A stretch of 64,000 bases of DNA, taken from Burkholderia sp. FERM BP-3421 (GTDB taxonomy: Bacteria; Pseudomonadota; Gammaproteobacteria; Burkholderiales; Burkholderiaceae). How positions within the stretch are numbered: position 1 is the stretch's first letter; the number at the start of each line of letters is the position of its first letter. Of this stretch, positions 1 to 8,262 are shown piece by piece. Position numbers and translations under genes: made by a program. Below the pieces are notes generated by a model. It searched no databases. It was not told where the DNA came from and was given only the letters and a program-made list of their open reading frames with translations. Location: positions 3,658,001 to 3,722,000 of the forward strand of contig NZ_CP117782.1 in assembly GCF_028657905.1 (NCBI RefSeq). The letters are read 5' to 3'.

Positions 1-351
1 GGGCAGGTGGTCGAGGCAGCGGCAGGTGGCGAGCGCCGTCATCGCGCCGCAGTCGGAGTGGCCGCAGACCACGATGTCCGCGACGCCGAGCACCGCGACC
101 GCATATTCGACCGAGGCCGACACACCGCCCGGCTCGGGGCCGTAGGACGGCACGATGTTGCCGGCGTTGCGGATCACGAACAGGTCGCCGGGCTCGCGCT
201 GCGTGACCAGCTCGGGCACGAGCCGGCTGTCCGAGCACGAGATGAACAGCGCGCGCGGCTGCTGGCTGGCCGCGAGGCGGCGGAACAACGCGGAGCGCGC
301 GGGAAACGCGTCGCGCTGGAACTTCAGGAAACCCTCGATGATGTCTTGCAC
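1..351 (-). CDS. beta-class carbonic anhydrase, partial (3' end outside window)
   Basis: Interconverts CO2 and bicarbonate in the cytoplasm using a Zn ion. The minus-strand reading begins QDIIEGFLKFQRDAFPAR and carries CSDSR (Cys39, Asp41) and, further on, HSDCGAM, the zinc ligand motifs of beta-carbonic anhydrases. I choose the GTG at 351 because GGAGGT lies five bases upstream and no ATG fits. The C-terminal part is cut by the window edge. It is divergent from a CynR-type regulator 125 bp away, so it may be the CynT-like enzyme that supplies bicarbonate for cyanate breakdown. No cyanase gene is visible here, so a general carbonic anhydrase remains equally possible. Confidence 0.9.
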   Translation of the reverse strand, partial: MQDIIEGFLKFQRDAFPARSALFRRLAASQQPRALFISCSDSRLVPELVTQREPGDLFVIRNAGNIVPSYGPEPGGVSASVEYAVAVLGVADIVVCGHSDCGAMTALATCRCLDHLP

Positions 352-439
352 GCTGACCTCCAGGACGGGAATCGGTAACGGGTGGATAGAGCATGCGGGA
401 ATCCAGTCATAGCGTCCAAGACCGGTTTATTATTGTTTG

Positions 440-456
440 TATAGGCAGAACCAATA
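440..456. promoter_or_regulatory. possible LysR-type operator (TAT-N11-ATA)
   Basis: TAT at 440-442 and ATA at 454-456 flank exactly 11 bases, the T-N11-A layout bound by LysR-type regulators. The site lies 20 bp before the cynR-like start, in the 124-bp gap shared with the divergent carbonic anhydrase gene. The arms are only three bases, so chance occurrence is possible. Confidence 0.35.
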
Positions 457-475
457 CCTCTAACCCGGACGCGCC

Positions 476-1354
476 ATGCTGCTCAGACACATCCGCTATT
501 TCCTCGCGGTCGCGGAACACGGCAATTTCACGCGCGCGGCCGACGCGCTGCACGTCTCGCAACCCACGCTGTCGCAACAGATCCGCCAGCTCGAGGACGC
601 CCTCGGCGTGCCGCTGTTCGACCGTTCGGGGCGCGGCGTGCGTCTCACGGAATTCGGCGAGGTGTACCTGCGGCACGCGCGTGCGGCGTTGCGCCAGCTC
701 GATGCGGGGCGGCGCGCGCTGCACGATGTGGAGGACCTGCAAAGCGGCTCGCTGCGGCTCGCGATGACGCCGACCTTCACCGCCTATCTGGTCGGGCCGC
801 TCGTCGAGCGCTTCCACGCGCGCTATCCGAAGCTCACGCTGTCGATCCGCGAGATGCCGCAGGAGCAGATCGAGGCGCTGCTGCTCGAGGACGAACTCGA
901 TCTCGGCTTCGCGTTCGAGCCGGTCCAACTCGCCGACATCGACGCCCAGCCGTTGTGGGAGGAGGCGCTCGCGCTGGTGGCCGGCCCGGGCCATCACCAG
1001 GCGCGCCGGCAGCGGCCGCTCGCGCCGGCGGATCTGGCCGACGAGCCGCTGATCCTGCTGAGCCGCGCCTTCGCGACCCGCGTGAACATCGACCAGTATT
1101 TCGCCGCGCACGGGGTCGCGCCGCGCGTGGCGATCGAGGTCGAATCCTTGAATGCGCTGCTCGAGATCGTCGGCGGCGACCGGCTCGCGACCGTGCTGCC
1201 CGCCGCGGTCGCCGCGCGCCACGCGGGGCTCAGCGTGGTCGAGCTGACGCCGTCGCTGCCGCGCCGTACCGCGGCGCTGCTGACGCGGCGCGGCGCGTAC
1301 CGCAGCGCGGCCGCGCGCGCGCTGGTCGCATGCCTGGAGGCGCTGGCGCTCTAG
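476..1354 (+). CDS. cynR: LysR-family transcriptional regulator, CynR-like
   Basis: DNA-binding regulator of 292 residues, the normal LysR length. An N-terminal winged helix-turn-helix (about residues 1-60, with NFTRAADALHVSQPTLSQQI) is followed by a substrate-binding domain. Similarity to E. coli CynR is close and runs through much of the protein: MLxRHIxYFLAVAEHGxFTRAA at the start, FDRSGRxxRLT, and GSLRxAxTPTFTxYxxGPL at the domain junction. CynR activates the cyanate operon in response to cyanate. Its position divergent from a carbonic anhydrase gene mirrors the cynR/cynT arrangement. The effector is inferred; absence of cynS in the window leaves cyanate regulation unproven. Confidence 0.8.
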   Translation: MLLRHIRYFLAVAEHGNFTRAADALHVSQPTLSQQIRQLEDALGVPLFDRSGRGVRLTEFGEVYLRHARAALRQLDAGRRALHDVEDLQSGSLRLAMTPTFTAYLVGPLVERFHARYPKLTLSIREMPQEQIEALLLEDELDLGFAFEPVQLADIDAQPLWEEALALVAGPGHHQARRQRPLAPADLADEPLILLSRAFATRVNIDQYFAAHGVAPRVAIEVESLNALLEIVGGDRLATVLPAAVAARHAGLSVVELTPSLPRRTAALLTRRGAYRSAAARALVACLEALAL

Positions 1355-1366
1355 CGCGCCGCCGCT

Positions 1367-2059
1367 TCAGCGGTCCGGGGTCGGGAAGTGCACGCCGGCG
1401 CGCTGCGCGGCGTTCGTGATGTGCGCCTCGATCGCGCGCCCGGCGGCGGCGGGTTCGCGCGCGAGCAGCGCGTCGAGGATCGCGCGATGCTCGTGATAGG
1501 TCGACTGCATCAGCTCGCGCCGGTAGAACGGCATGCGCTGGCTTTCCTTCATGATGTCGGCGCTGCCGCGCAGGATCGACTCGATCGCCGCGTTGCCGGC
1601 CAGGCTCACGATCCGCATGTGGAACTCGAAGTCGAGCTGCGACGCCTCGTCGAGCGCCTGGTTCGCGAGCGCGATCTGCAGCGCGGCGAGATTGTCCTCG
1701 AACCAGGCGAGGTCGTGGTCGCTGACCGCGAGCGCCGCCATCCGCGCGGCGAAGCCTTCGAGCGCGTAGCGCATCTGGTAGGTGTCGGGCGGCGACGACT
1801 GCTCGGCGAAGCGCCACGCATGGGCGACGCCCGCCTGCGCGCTCTCGACATAGACGCCCTTGCCGGGCCGGATCGTCAGCATGCCGAGCGCTTCGAGCGT
1901 GGTCAGCGCCTCGCGCAGCGAGGCGCGGCTGATCGCCAGCTCCTCGGACAGCTGGCGCTGCGCGGGCAGCAGGCAGCCGACGGGGTAGACGCCGGTCTCG
2001 ATCCGGTCGCGGATCGTGGCGATGGCGGCGTCGGTCACGGTGTGCGGAACGTTCTTCAT
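1367..2059 (-). CDS. GntR-family (FCD/FadR type) repressor of the allantoate operon
   Basis: A 230-residue regulator. Residues about 8-70 form the GntR winged helix-turn-helix (LLPAQRQLSEELAISRASLREALTTLEALGMLTIRPGKGVYV). The remainder is an all-helical FCD ligand domain with the usual metal-ligand region (FHMRIVSLAGN, EHRAILDALLAREP, AAGRAIEAHI). It starts at an ATG just inside the gap to the divergent transporter-allantoicase-ureidoglycolate lyase operon. A perfect inverted repeat of the FadR-family type lies in that gap. It is therefore probably the local regulator of purine-ureide use, with a small carboxylate such as allantoate or glyoxylate as likely ligand (inference). Confidence 0.85.
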   Translation of the reverse strand: MKNVPHTVTDAAIATIRDRIETGVYPVGCLLPAQRQLSEELAISRASLREALTTLEALGMLTIRPGKGVYVESAQAGVAHAWRFAEQSSPPDTYQMRYALEGFAARMAALAVSDHDLAWFEDNLAALQIALANQALDEASQLDFEFHMRIVSLAGNAAIESILRGSADIMKESQRMPFYRRELMQSTYHEHRAILDALLAREPAAAGRAIEAHITNAAQRAGVHFPTPDR

Positions 2060-2246
2060 GAAGGCAGGGAGTCGGCGGTCTGACCGGCATTGTAATCCGG
2101 TGGCCGCCAAGCGCCGCCGGGGTTCGGGAAAGCGATGATTCAACAGGCTTTTTTCGGACGAATATTGCTTGGCGGCACGCGGGTAATCCCTGAATTTTGC
2201 TGGCTTGACGCGACTATATCGGCTTCCTACTATCGTCCATAACATC

Positions 2247-2261
2247 ACTGGTCCGACCAGT
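2247..2261. promoter_or_regulatory. GntR/FadR-type operator, perfect 7-1-7 inverted repeat
   Basis: ACTGGTC-C-GACCAGT is a perfect inverted repeat. It contains TGGT...ACCA, the core shared by FadR-subfamily GntR operators such as those of PdhR and LldR. It sits about 40 bp upstream of the transporter start and 190 bp from the divergent GntR gene, a position suited to repressing the operon. Assignment to the adjacent regulator is inference. Confidence 0.75.
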
Positions 2262-2302
2262 ATGAACAGACGATTCCGCAACCGCTGGAATGGGAGAACG
2301 CC

Positions 2303-3631
2303 GTGTCGAAGTTTCTCAATTCGCTGTTTGGCCGGGTGGTCATCGCCCTGGTGATCGGGGTGGCGCTCGGTGCGTTCTTCCCGCATTTCGCGCAGTCGCT
2401 GCGGCCGCTCGGCGACGGTTTCCTGAAGCTGATCAAGATGGTGATCGGGCCGATCGTGTTCTGCGTGGTGGTCGGCGGGATGGCGAACGCGGGCGACCTG
2501 AAGAAGGTCGGTCGGGTCGGGCTGAAGGCCGTGATCTATTTCGAGGCGATGACCACCATCGCGCTCGGGATCGGCATCCTGCTCGCGTGGCTCACGCGGC
2601 CCGGCGCGGGCATGAACGTCGATCTCCATTCGCTCGACCCGGCCTCGCTCGCCGACTACGCGCGCAACGCGCAGAGCCTGAAGGACACGGCCGGCTACCT
2701 GCTCAAGATCATCCCGGACACCGCGTTCGATGCGTTCGCGCGCGGCGACATCCTGCAGATCCTCGTGTTCGCGGTGCTGTTCGGCTCGGCGCTGTCGCTG
2801 CTCGGCGAGCGCGCGCAGCGCGTCAACGCGCTGATCGAGGAGTTGTCGGGCGTGTTCTTCCGCGTGATGGGCTTCATCATCAAGCTCGCGCCGCTCGGCG
2901 TGCTCGGCGCGATCGCGTTCACGACCGGCAAGTACGGCGTCGCCTCGCTGAAGCAGCTCGGGATGCTGGTCGTGGTGTTCTACGCGAGCTGCGCGATCTT
3001 CGTCGCGGTGGTGCTCGGCCTCGTGATGCGGCTCGCGGGCTTCAGCGTGTTCAAGCTGATCCGCTATCTGCGCGAGGAGCTGTCGATCGTGCTCGGCACC
3101 GCCTCGTCGGACGCGGTGCTGCCGCAGGTGATGCGCAAGCTCGAATGGATGGGCATCAAGGATTCCACGGTCGGCCTCGTGATCCCGACCGGCTACTCGT
3201 TCAATCTCGACGGCTTCTCGATCTACCTGACGCTCGCGGTGCTGTTCATCGCCCAGGCCACCAACACGCCGCTGTCGATGCACGACCTGCTGGTGGTGCT
3301 GCTGGTGTCGCTCGTGACCTCGAAGGGCGCGCACGGGATCCCGGGCTCGGCGATCGTGATCCTGGCCGCGACGCTGTCCGCGATTCCGGCGATCCCGGTG
3401 CTCGGCCTCGTGCTGATCCTGCCGGTCGACTGGTTCGTCGGGATCGCCCGCGCGCTGACCAACCTGCTCGGCAACTGCGTCGCGACGGTGGTGGTCGCGG
3501 TCTGGGAGCGCGATATCGACCGCGCCCGCGCGCACCGCGTGCTGAACCAGGAGCTGCGCTATGTGCCGTCGGGTGACGAAGCCGCGCCGGCGGGCGCGCT
3601 CGCGGGCGGCGACCACGCGCCCGCGCATTGA
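2303..3631 (+). CDS. DctA-family dicarboxylate/H+(Na+) symporter in a ureide operon
   Basis: Inner-membrane carrier of 442 residues in the DAACS/SDF family, full length for DctA. Visible features are many hydrophobic segments, the serine-rich re-entrant region around LSIVLGTASSDAVLPQVMRKLE, GYSFNLDGFSIYLTLAVLFIAQATNT and GIPGSAIVILAATL near the C-terminus. The start is GTG, with GGGAG upstream; no nearer ATG fits. DctA imports succinate, fumarate and malate. Here it is first in an operon with allantoicase and ureidoglycolate lyase, so allantoate or a related ureide is a plausible alternative cargo. The next gene begins 44 bp after its stop. Confidence 0.85.
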   Translation: MSKFLNSLFGRVVIALVIGVALGAFFPHFAQSLRPLGDGFLKLIKMVIGPIVFCVVVGGMANAGDLKKVGRVGLKAVIYFEAMTTIALGIGILLAWLTRPGAGMNVDLHSLDPASLADYARNAQSLKDTAGYLLKIIPDTAFDAFARGDILQILVFAVLFGSALSLLGERAQRVNALIEELSGVFFRVMGFIIKLAPLGVLGAIAFTTGKYGVASLKQLGMLVVVFYASCAIFVAVVLGLVMRLAGFSVFKLIRYLREELSIVLGTASSDAVLPQVMRKLEWMGIKDSTVGLVIPTGYSFNLDGFSIYLTLAVLFIAQATNTPLSMHDLLVVLLVSLVTSKGAHGIPGSAIVILAATLSAIPAIPVLGLVLILPVDWFVGIARALTNLLGNCVATVVVAVWERDIDRARAHRVLNQELRYVPSGDEAAPAGALAGGDHAPAH

Positions 3632-3675
3632 ACGCCCCCCAACCATTCCTTCCTCAGAACGATTCAGGAGACGCC

Positions 3676-4686
3676 ATGGCTGCCCCGATGCTGGACCCGA
3701 ACGCGCCCGCGTTCACGCGCCGCTACATGAACCTCGCCGATCCGCGCCTGGGCGCGCAGGCGCTGTTCGCGAGCGACGAGTTCTTCGCGCCGAAGGAGCG
3801 GATGCTCAACCCGGAGCCGGCGGTGTTCATCCCCGGCAAGTACGACGATCACGGCAAGTGGATGGACGGCTGGGAGACGCGCCGCAAGCGCACGACCGGC
3901 CACGATTTCTGCGTGCTCAGGCTGGCCCGGCCGGGCGTCGTGCACGGGGTCGATCTCGACACCAGCCACTTCACCGGCAATTTCCCGCCGGCCGCGTCGA
4001 TCGACGCGTGCGTGTCGGATGCCGAGACGCCGCCGGACGACGCCGACTGGCAGGTGCTGGTGCCCGCGACCACGCTGCAGGGCAACAGTCACCACTATGT
4101 CGAGGTCGACGACGCGCGGCCGTACACGCACCTGCGCGTGAACCTGTACCCGGACGGCGGGCTCGCGCGGCTGCGCGTGTACGGCCAGCCGCAGCGCGAC
4201 TGGAGCCGGGCGGCGCGCGGCGAGGCGGTCGATCTCGCGGCGATCGAGAACGGCGCCTACCTGGTCGCCGCGAACAACCAGCATTTCGGGCCCGCCTCGC
4301 AGATGCTGATGCCGGGGCGCGGCGCGAACATGGGCGACGGCTGGGAAACCCGCCGCCGCCGCGAGCCGGGCAACGACTGGGCGATCATCGCGCTCGCGCG
4401 GCCGGGCGTGATCCGTCGGGTCGAGGTGGATACCGCGCACTTCAAGGGAAATTTCCCCGACCGCTGCTCGCTGCAGGCGGCGCGCGTCGCGGGCGGCACC
4501 GACGATTCGCTCGTCACCCAGGCGATGTTCTGGCCGGTGCTGCTGGGCGAGCAGCCGCTCCAGATGGACCATGTGCACGTGTTCGACAGCCTGCTCGCGG
4601 CGCTCGGCCCCGTGACCCACGTGCGCTTGAACATCTACCCGGACGGCGGCGTGTCGCGGCTGCGTCTGTGGGGCGATCCGGCTTGA
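3676..4686 (+). CDS. alc: allantoicase (allantoate amidinohydrolase, urea-releasing)
   Basis: Hydrolyses allantoate to ureidoglycolate and urea in the cytoplasm, a late step of purine degradation. The 336-residue protein shows the two tandem jelly-roll domains typical of the family: each has a DGWETRR signature (DDHGKWMDGWETRRKR, then GDGWETRRRREPGNDW), followed by an F-[TK]-GNFP motif, and each ends in RLNIYPDGG/RVNLYPDGG and RL. I prefer the ATG at 3676 (AGGAG six bases upstream) to an in-frame TTG at the end of the previous gene. It lies between the transporter gene and allA, 11 bp before the latter. Confidence 0.93.
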   Translation: MAAPMLDPNAPAFTRRYMNLADPRLGAQALFASDEFFAPKERMLNPEPAVFIPGKYDDHGKWMDGWETRRKRTTGHDFCVLRLARPGVVHGVDLDTSHFTGNFPPAASIDACVSDAETPPDDADWQVLVPATTLQGNSHHYVEVDDARPYTHLRVNLYPDGGLARLRVYGQPQRDWSRAARGEAVDLAAIENGAYLVAANNQHFGPASQMLMPGRGANMGDGWETRRRREPGNDWAIIALARPGVIRRVEVDTAHFKGNFPDRCSLQAARVAGGTDDSLVTQAMFWPVLLGEQPLQMDHVHVFDSLLAALGPVTHVRLNIYPDGGVSRLRLWGDPA

Positions 4687-4697
4687 CGGCGGCGGCG

Positions 4698-5213
4698 ATG
4701 GACACGCGGCGCATCCTGCGCATCGAGCCGCTGACGCGGGCGGCGTTCGCGCCGTTTGGCGACGTCATCGAACTGGAGGGCGCGCGCCGCTTTCCGATCA
4801 ATGGCGGCACGACCGAGCGCTTCCACGATCTCGCGTCGATCGACGTGGCCGACGCAGGCGGACGGCCGCTCGTGAGCCTGTTCCGCGCGCAGCCGCGCGC
4901 GGAACCGATCGAGATCTCGATGATGGAGCGCCATCCGCTCGGCAGCCAGGCGTTCATTCCGCTCGCGGCGGTCGCGCGCTATGCGATCGTCGTCGCGCCG
5001 GCGGGCGGATTCGAGCCGGCGCGCCTGCGCGCCTTCATGGCCGAGGGCTGGCAGGGGGTGAATTACGCGAAGGGCGTCTGGCACCATCCGCTCCTCGCGC
5101 TCGACCGGGTCAGCGATTTTCTGGTCGTCGACCGCGGCGGCGGCCAGCCGAACTGCGACGAAATCGCGCTCGACGGGCCGTGGCGGCTCGTCGGCGGCGC
5201 GGCGCCCGCCTGA
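4698..5213 (+). CDS. allA: ureidoglycolate lyase
   Basis: Splits ureidoglycolate into glyoxylate and urea. The 171-residue length is normal for AllA. Family features are FAPFGDVIE near the N-terminus, the central SLFRAQPR and MERHPLGSQAFIPL stretch (metal and substrate pocket), and GVNYAKGVWHHPLLAL followed by DFLVVDR. It directly follows allantoicase, so the operon takes allantoate to glyoxylate plus two urea. Urease and the upstream allantoinase are not in the window. Confidence 0.93.
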   Translation: MDTRRILRIEPLTRAAFAPFGDVIELEGARRFPINGGTTERFHDLASIDVADAGGRPLVSLFRAQPRAEPIEISMMERHPLGSQAFIPLAAVARYAIVVAPAGGFEPARLRAFMAEGWQGVNYAKGVWHHPLLALDRVSDFLVVDRGGGQPNCDEIALDGPWRLVGGAAPA

Positions 5214-5243
5214 GCGGGGCGGGGGCAGGAACGTCACGAAAAG

Positions 5244-5283
5244 AAAAAAACCCGGTCGGCACGAGCCTGACCGGGTTTTTTTT
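5244..5283. terminator. bidirectional Rho-independent terminator (allA / fur)
   Basis: CCCGGTC (5251-5257) pairs with GACCGGG (5269-5275); seven A residues precede the stem and eight T residues follow it. The A/T tracts extend the stem and give a U-run in both directions, so it can serve the convergent allA and fur genes. Confidence 0.92.
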
Positions 5284-5315
5284 CGGCAGCGCGCAGGCGC
5301 GGCTTTCTGTAAGCT

Positions 5316-5744
5316 TCAGTGCTTGCGATGCGGGCAGTTTTCCGTCGTGCAGGTGCCGTACATCGCGAGCGAATGTTCCTGCAGCTTGAAGCCGCGCTCC
5401 TTCGCGATCGACTGCTGGCGGCTTTCGATCTCCGCGTCGAAGAATTCCTCGACCCGGCCGCAATCGAGGCAGACCAGGTGGTCGTGGTGCGAGCCTTCGT
5501 TCAGCTCGAACACGGCCTTGCCGGATTCGAAGTTGCTGCGCGACAGCAGGCCCGCCTGCTCGAACTGCGTGAGTACGCGGTAGACCGTGGCGAGGCCGAT
5601 GTCCAGCTCTTCGTGCAGCAGATTGCGATAGACGTCTTCTGCGGTCAGGTGGCGTACCGGGCTCTGCTGGAAAATTTCGAGAATTTTGAGGCGCGGTAGG
5701 GTGGCCTTCAGCCCGATATTTTTGAGATCGGTCGGATTGGTCAT
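5316..5744 (-). CDS. fur: ferric uptake regulator Fur
   Basis: Fe(II)-dependent DNA-binding repressor, 142 residues, the usual size. The N-terminal winged helix contains KATLPRLKILEIFQQS and DIGLATVYRVLTQFEQAGL. The dimerisation/metal domain has the HHDHLVCLDCGRVEEF motif and a final CxxxNCPHRKH. The histidine-rich regulatory site and structural-zinc cysteines are intact. It is divergent from the outer-membrane lipoprotein gene, the fur/omlA arrangement conserved in beta- and gammaproteobacteria. The 115-bp gap holds both promoters; I see no convincing Fur box. Confidence 0.97.
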   Translation of the reverse strand: MTNPTDLKNIGLKATLPRLKILEIFQQSPVRHLTAEDVYRNLLHEELDIGLATVYRVLTQFEQAGLLSRSNFESGKAVFELNEGSHHDHLVCLDCGRVEEFFDAEIESRQQSIAKERGFKLQEHSLAMYGTCTTENCPHRKH

Positions 5745-5859
5745 GGCTAGGCATCCCTAGAGTACAATGCAGGGCTCTAATAGTACCGGCTTTTAGCCGT
5801 TTCAGTCATCAGTGACAAAACTCGCGCGGCCTGCGCAACGGGCCAGCACGGTGAGGGAC

Positions 5860-6687
5860 ATGATTCCAACATCTCTTTTGCATTTTCAGCGGAACCGCAT
5901 GCGGAGTGCCATCCTCGCCGCCGCCGCAGTTGCCGCGCTGGCCGGTTGCTCGTCGTACGACAGCGTCACGCAGCGCATCGCGCAAAGCATCACGCCGTAT
6001 CGCATCACGGTTGTGCAGGGTAATTTCGTGTCGCAGGAAAAGGCCGCGCAGCTGCAGGCCGGCATGACGCGGGATCAGGTGCGCGCCTTGCTCGGTACGC
6101 CGCTCCTGGCCGACATGTTCCATGCGGACCGCTGGGATTACATCTTCTATTTCAAGCGCGGCTCGACGTCCGTCGTGCAGCAGCGCGATCTCGTGCTGAC
6201 CTTCGGCGGCGACCGCCTCGCCAGCTGGACGGGCGGCGACAACCTGCCGTCCGAGCTCGAGCTGCTCGCCGACATCGACGGCGACAAGCGCGGCAAGAAG
6301 GCCAAGGCGGCCGCGCTGGCCGCGGCGAGCGGCGCGCAGGCGACGGCGGCCCAGCCGGCCGCCGCGCCGCAGCCGCAGGATCTCTCGAACGACGCGAACG
6401 AGCAGGCGGCCCGCGCGGCGAACCGCGCGACCAGCCAGGTCTCGGGCCAGGGCTCGGTGGGCGGCGGCCGCTTCGCGCCGTCCACGCAGACGGCGCCGAA
6501 CGCGCCGACCCCGGGCGGGATGCCGCCCGGCGCGAGCCCGGCGATCCAGCCGCAATTCCAGTTCCATCGCCCCGCCCAGCCGGTGCCGAGCGACGCGGGG
6601 CAGCCGGTCGGCCCGCGCAGCACCGATACGCTGCCGAACCAGCCGCTCACCACGCCTGCCTCGGGCGCGGCGGGCACGGGCGGCTGA
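5860..6687 (+). CDS. bamE: outer membrane assembly lipoprotein OmlA/BamE
   Basis: Small lipoprotein component of the BAM complex that inserts beta-barrel proteins in the outer membrane. The signal peptide ends in the lipobox LAGC, followed by SSYDSV. The SmpA/OmlA fold is visible as VVQGNFVSQEKAAQLQAGMTRDQVRALLGTPLL and DRWDYIFYFKRG. The 275-residue product is longer than E. coli BamE because of a C-terminal tail of more than 100 residues rich in Ala, Gln and Pro, probably disordered. I chose the ATG at 5860 (GAGGG upstream); an ATG at 5899 would give a shorter signal peptide. Confidence 0.9.
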   Translation: MIPTSLLHFQRNRMRSAILAAAAVAALAGCSSYDSVTQRIAQSITPYRITVVQGNFVSQEKAAQLQAGMTRDQVRALLGTPLLADMFHADRWDYIFYFKRGSTSVVQQRDLVLTFGGDRLASWTGGDNLPSELELLADIDGDKRGKKAKAAALAAASGAQATAAQPAAAPQPQDLSNDANEQAARAANRATSQVSGQGSVGGGRFAPSTQTAPNAPTPGGMPPGASPAIQPQFQFHRPAQPVPSDAGQPVGPRSTDTLPNQPLTTPASGAAGTGG

Positions 6688-6747
6688 GCCGGCGTTCCAT
6701 GATTGTCGGGCGGCGCGGCCGCCCGTCTTTTTTGCAGCAGGTAGCGC

Positions 6748-7554
6748 ATGTCGTCGTACAACATTGCCATTGCAGGAGCGTCGGGCCGCATGGGCCGGAT
6801 GCTGATCGAAGCGGTCCTGAACGATCCCGACGCACGGCTCGTCGGCGCGCTCGACCGTACGGGTTCGCCGCAGCTCGGCCAGGACGCGGGCGCGTTCCTC
6901 GGCAAGGACACCGGTATCGTGCTGACCGACGATCTCGAGCGCGTCAGCGCGGAGGCCGACTACCTGATCGATTTCACCCGTCCGGAAGGCACGCTCGTGC
7001 ATCTCGAGGCCGCGCTGCGCCACGGCGTGAAGCTCGTGATCGGCACGACCGGCTTCACCGACGCGCAGAAGGCCACGCTCAAGGCCGCGGCCGAGCGGAT
7101 CGGCATCGTGTTCTCGGCCAACATGAGCGTTGGCGTGAACGTCACGCTGAAGCTGCTCGAAATGGCCGCGCGGCAGTTCGCGCAGGGCTATGACATCGAG
7201 ATCATCGAGGCGCACCACCGCCACAAGGTCGACGCGCCGTCCGGCACCGCGCTGATGATGGGCGAGGCGGTCGCAGGCGCGCTCGGGCGCTCGCTCGACG
7301 CCTGCGCGGTGTACGACCGTCACGGCGTGACGGGCGAGCGCGATCCGTCGACGATCGGCTTCTCGGCGATCCGCGGCGGCGACATCGTCGGCGATCACAC
7401 GGTGCTGTTCGCCGGCACCGGCGAGCGCATCGAGATCACCCACAAGTCGTCGAGCCGGGTGTCGTACGCGCAGGGTTCGCTGCGCGCGGTGCGCTTCCTC
7501 GCGGACCGGCCGACCGGCCTGTTCGACATGCAGGACGTGCTCGGCCTGCGCTGA
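6748..7554 (+). CDS. dapB: 4-hydroxy-tetrahydrodipicolinate reductase
   Basis: NAD(P)H-dependent reductase in the diaminopimelate/lysine pathway. The 268-residue protein begins with a Rossmann fold containing GASGRMG (residues 9-15). The DapB signature EAHHRHKVDAPSGTAL supplies the catalytic His pair at 156-157 and the substrate-binding Lys. Length and all motifs are normal. It is followed after 11 bp by a proton-channel gene pair, probably co-transcribed. Confidence 0.97.
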   Translation: MSSYNIAIAGASGRMGRMLIEAVLNDPDARLVGALDRTGSPQLGQDAGAFLGKDTGIVLTDDLERVSAEADYLIDFTRPEGTLVHLEAALRHGVKLVIGTTGFTDAQKATLKAAAERIGIVFSANMSVGVNVTLKLLEMAARQFAQGYDIEIIEAHHRHKVDAPSGTALMMGEAVAGALGRSLDACAVYDRHGVTGERDPSTIGFSAIRGGDIVGDHTVLFAGTGERIEITHKSSSRVSYAQGSLRAVRFLADRPTGLFDMQDVLGLR

Positions 7555-7565
7555 TCCATCCACCG

Positions 7566-8237
7566 ATGGCGACCCCGACCGGCATTCTCCATTACCTCGA
7601 CAGCGGCGACGCGGTCACGCACGCGGTCGCCTACCTGCTGCTCGCGATGTCGGTCGCGAGCTGGTGCTTCCTGCTCGTGAAGGCCTGGGTGCTGGTGCGC
7701 GCGAAGCGCCAGGGCCCGGCCGCGCTCGCCGCGTTCTGGCACGCGTCCACGCTCGACGACGGGATCGCCGCGCTGCGCGCGGCGGATCGCGAGCGGGTGT
7801 TCGCGCCGCTCGCCGAGGCCGCGCGCGACGCGGCGGCGGCCCGCGACGCCGAGCCGCAGGCGCTCGCGGCGCGCGTCGAGCGCGGCGAACGCGTGCTGCG
7901 CGCGCTGCGTCACGCGCTGCGCCGCTCGCAGCGCCGGCTCGAATTCGGCCAGGTGCTGCTCGCGTCGATCGGCAGCACGGCGCCGTTCGTCGGGCTGCTC
8001 GGCACCGTCTGGGGCATCTACCACGCGCTCGGCAGCATCGCGGCGAGCGGCCAGGCGCAGATCGAGAACGTCGCGGGGCCGGTCGGCGAGGCGCTGATCA
8101 TGACCGCGTTCGGGCTCGTCGTCGCGATTCCTGCCGTGCTGGCCTACAACATCCTCGGCCGGCTCGTGCGCCAGCTCGTCGAGGATCTCGACGGCTTCGC
8201 GCGCGACCTGCACGTATTCGTCTGCGGCGAGGCCTGA
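7566..8237 (+). CDS. exbB: MotA/TolQ/ExbB-family proton channel protein
   Basis: Inner-membrane protein of 223 residues with three predicted transmembrane segments: one near residues 20-40 (YLLLAMSVASWCFLLVKAWV) and two in the C-terminal half. The C-terminal half carries the family hallmark LLASIGSTAPFVGLLGTVWGIYHALGSI, followed by GPVGEALIMTAFGLVVAIPAVLAYN. Such proteins conduct protons and energise TonB or Tol. The adjacent ExbD gene marks it as an ExbB/TolQ partner. No tonB or tolA is next to it, so whether it serves TonB, Tol or another system is open. Confidence 0.88.
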   Translation: MATPTGILHYLDSGDAVTHAVAYLLLAMSVASWCFLLVKAWVLVRAKRQGPAALAAFWHASTLDDGIAALRAADRERVFAPLAEAARDAAAARDAEPQALAARVERGERVLRALRHALRRSQRRLEFGQVLLASIGSTAPFVGLLGTVWGIYHALGSIAASGQAQIENVAGPVGEALIMTAFGLVVAIPAVLAYNILGRLVRQLVEDLDGFARDLHVFVCGEA

Positions 8238-8262
8238 GCGGCCCGCGCGCACGGAGATTGCC

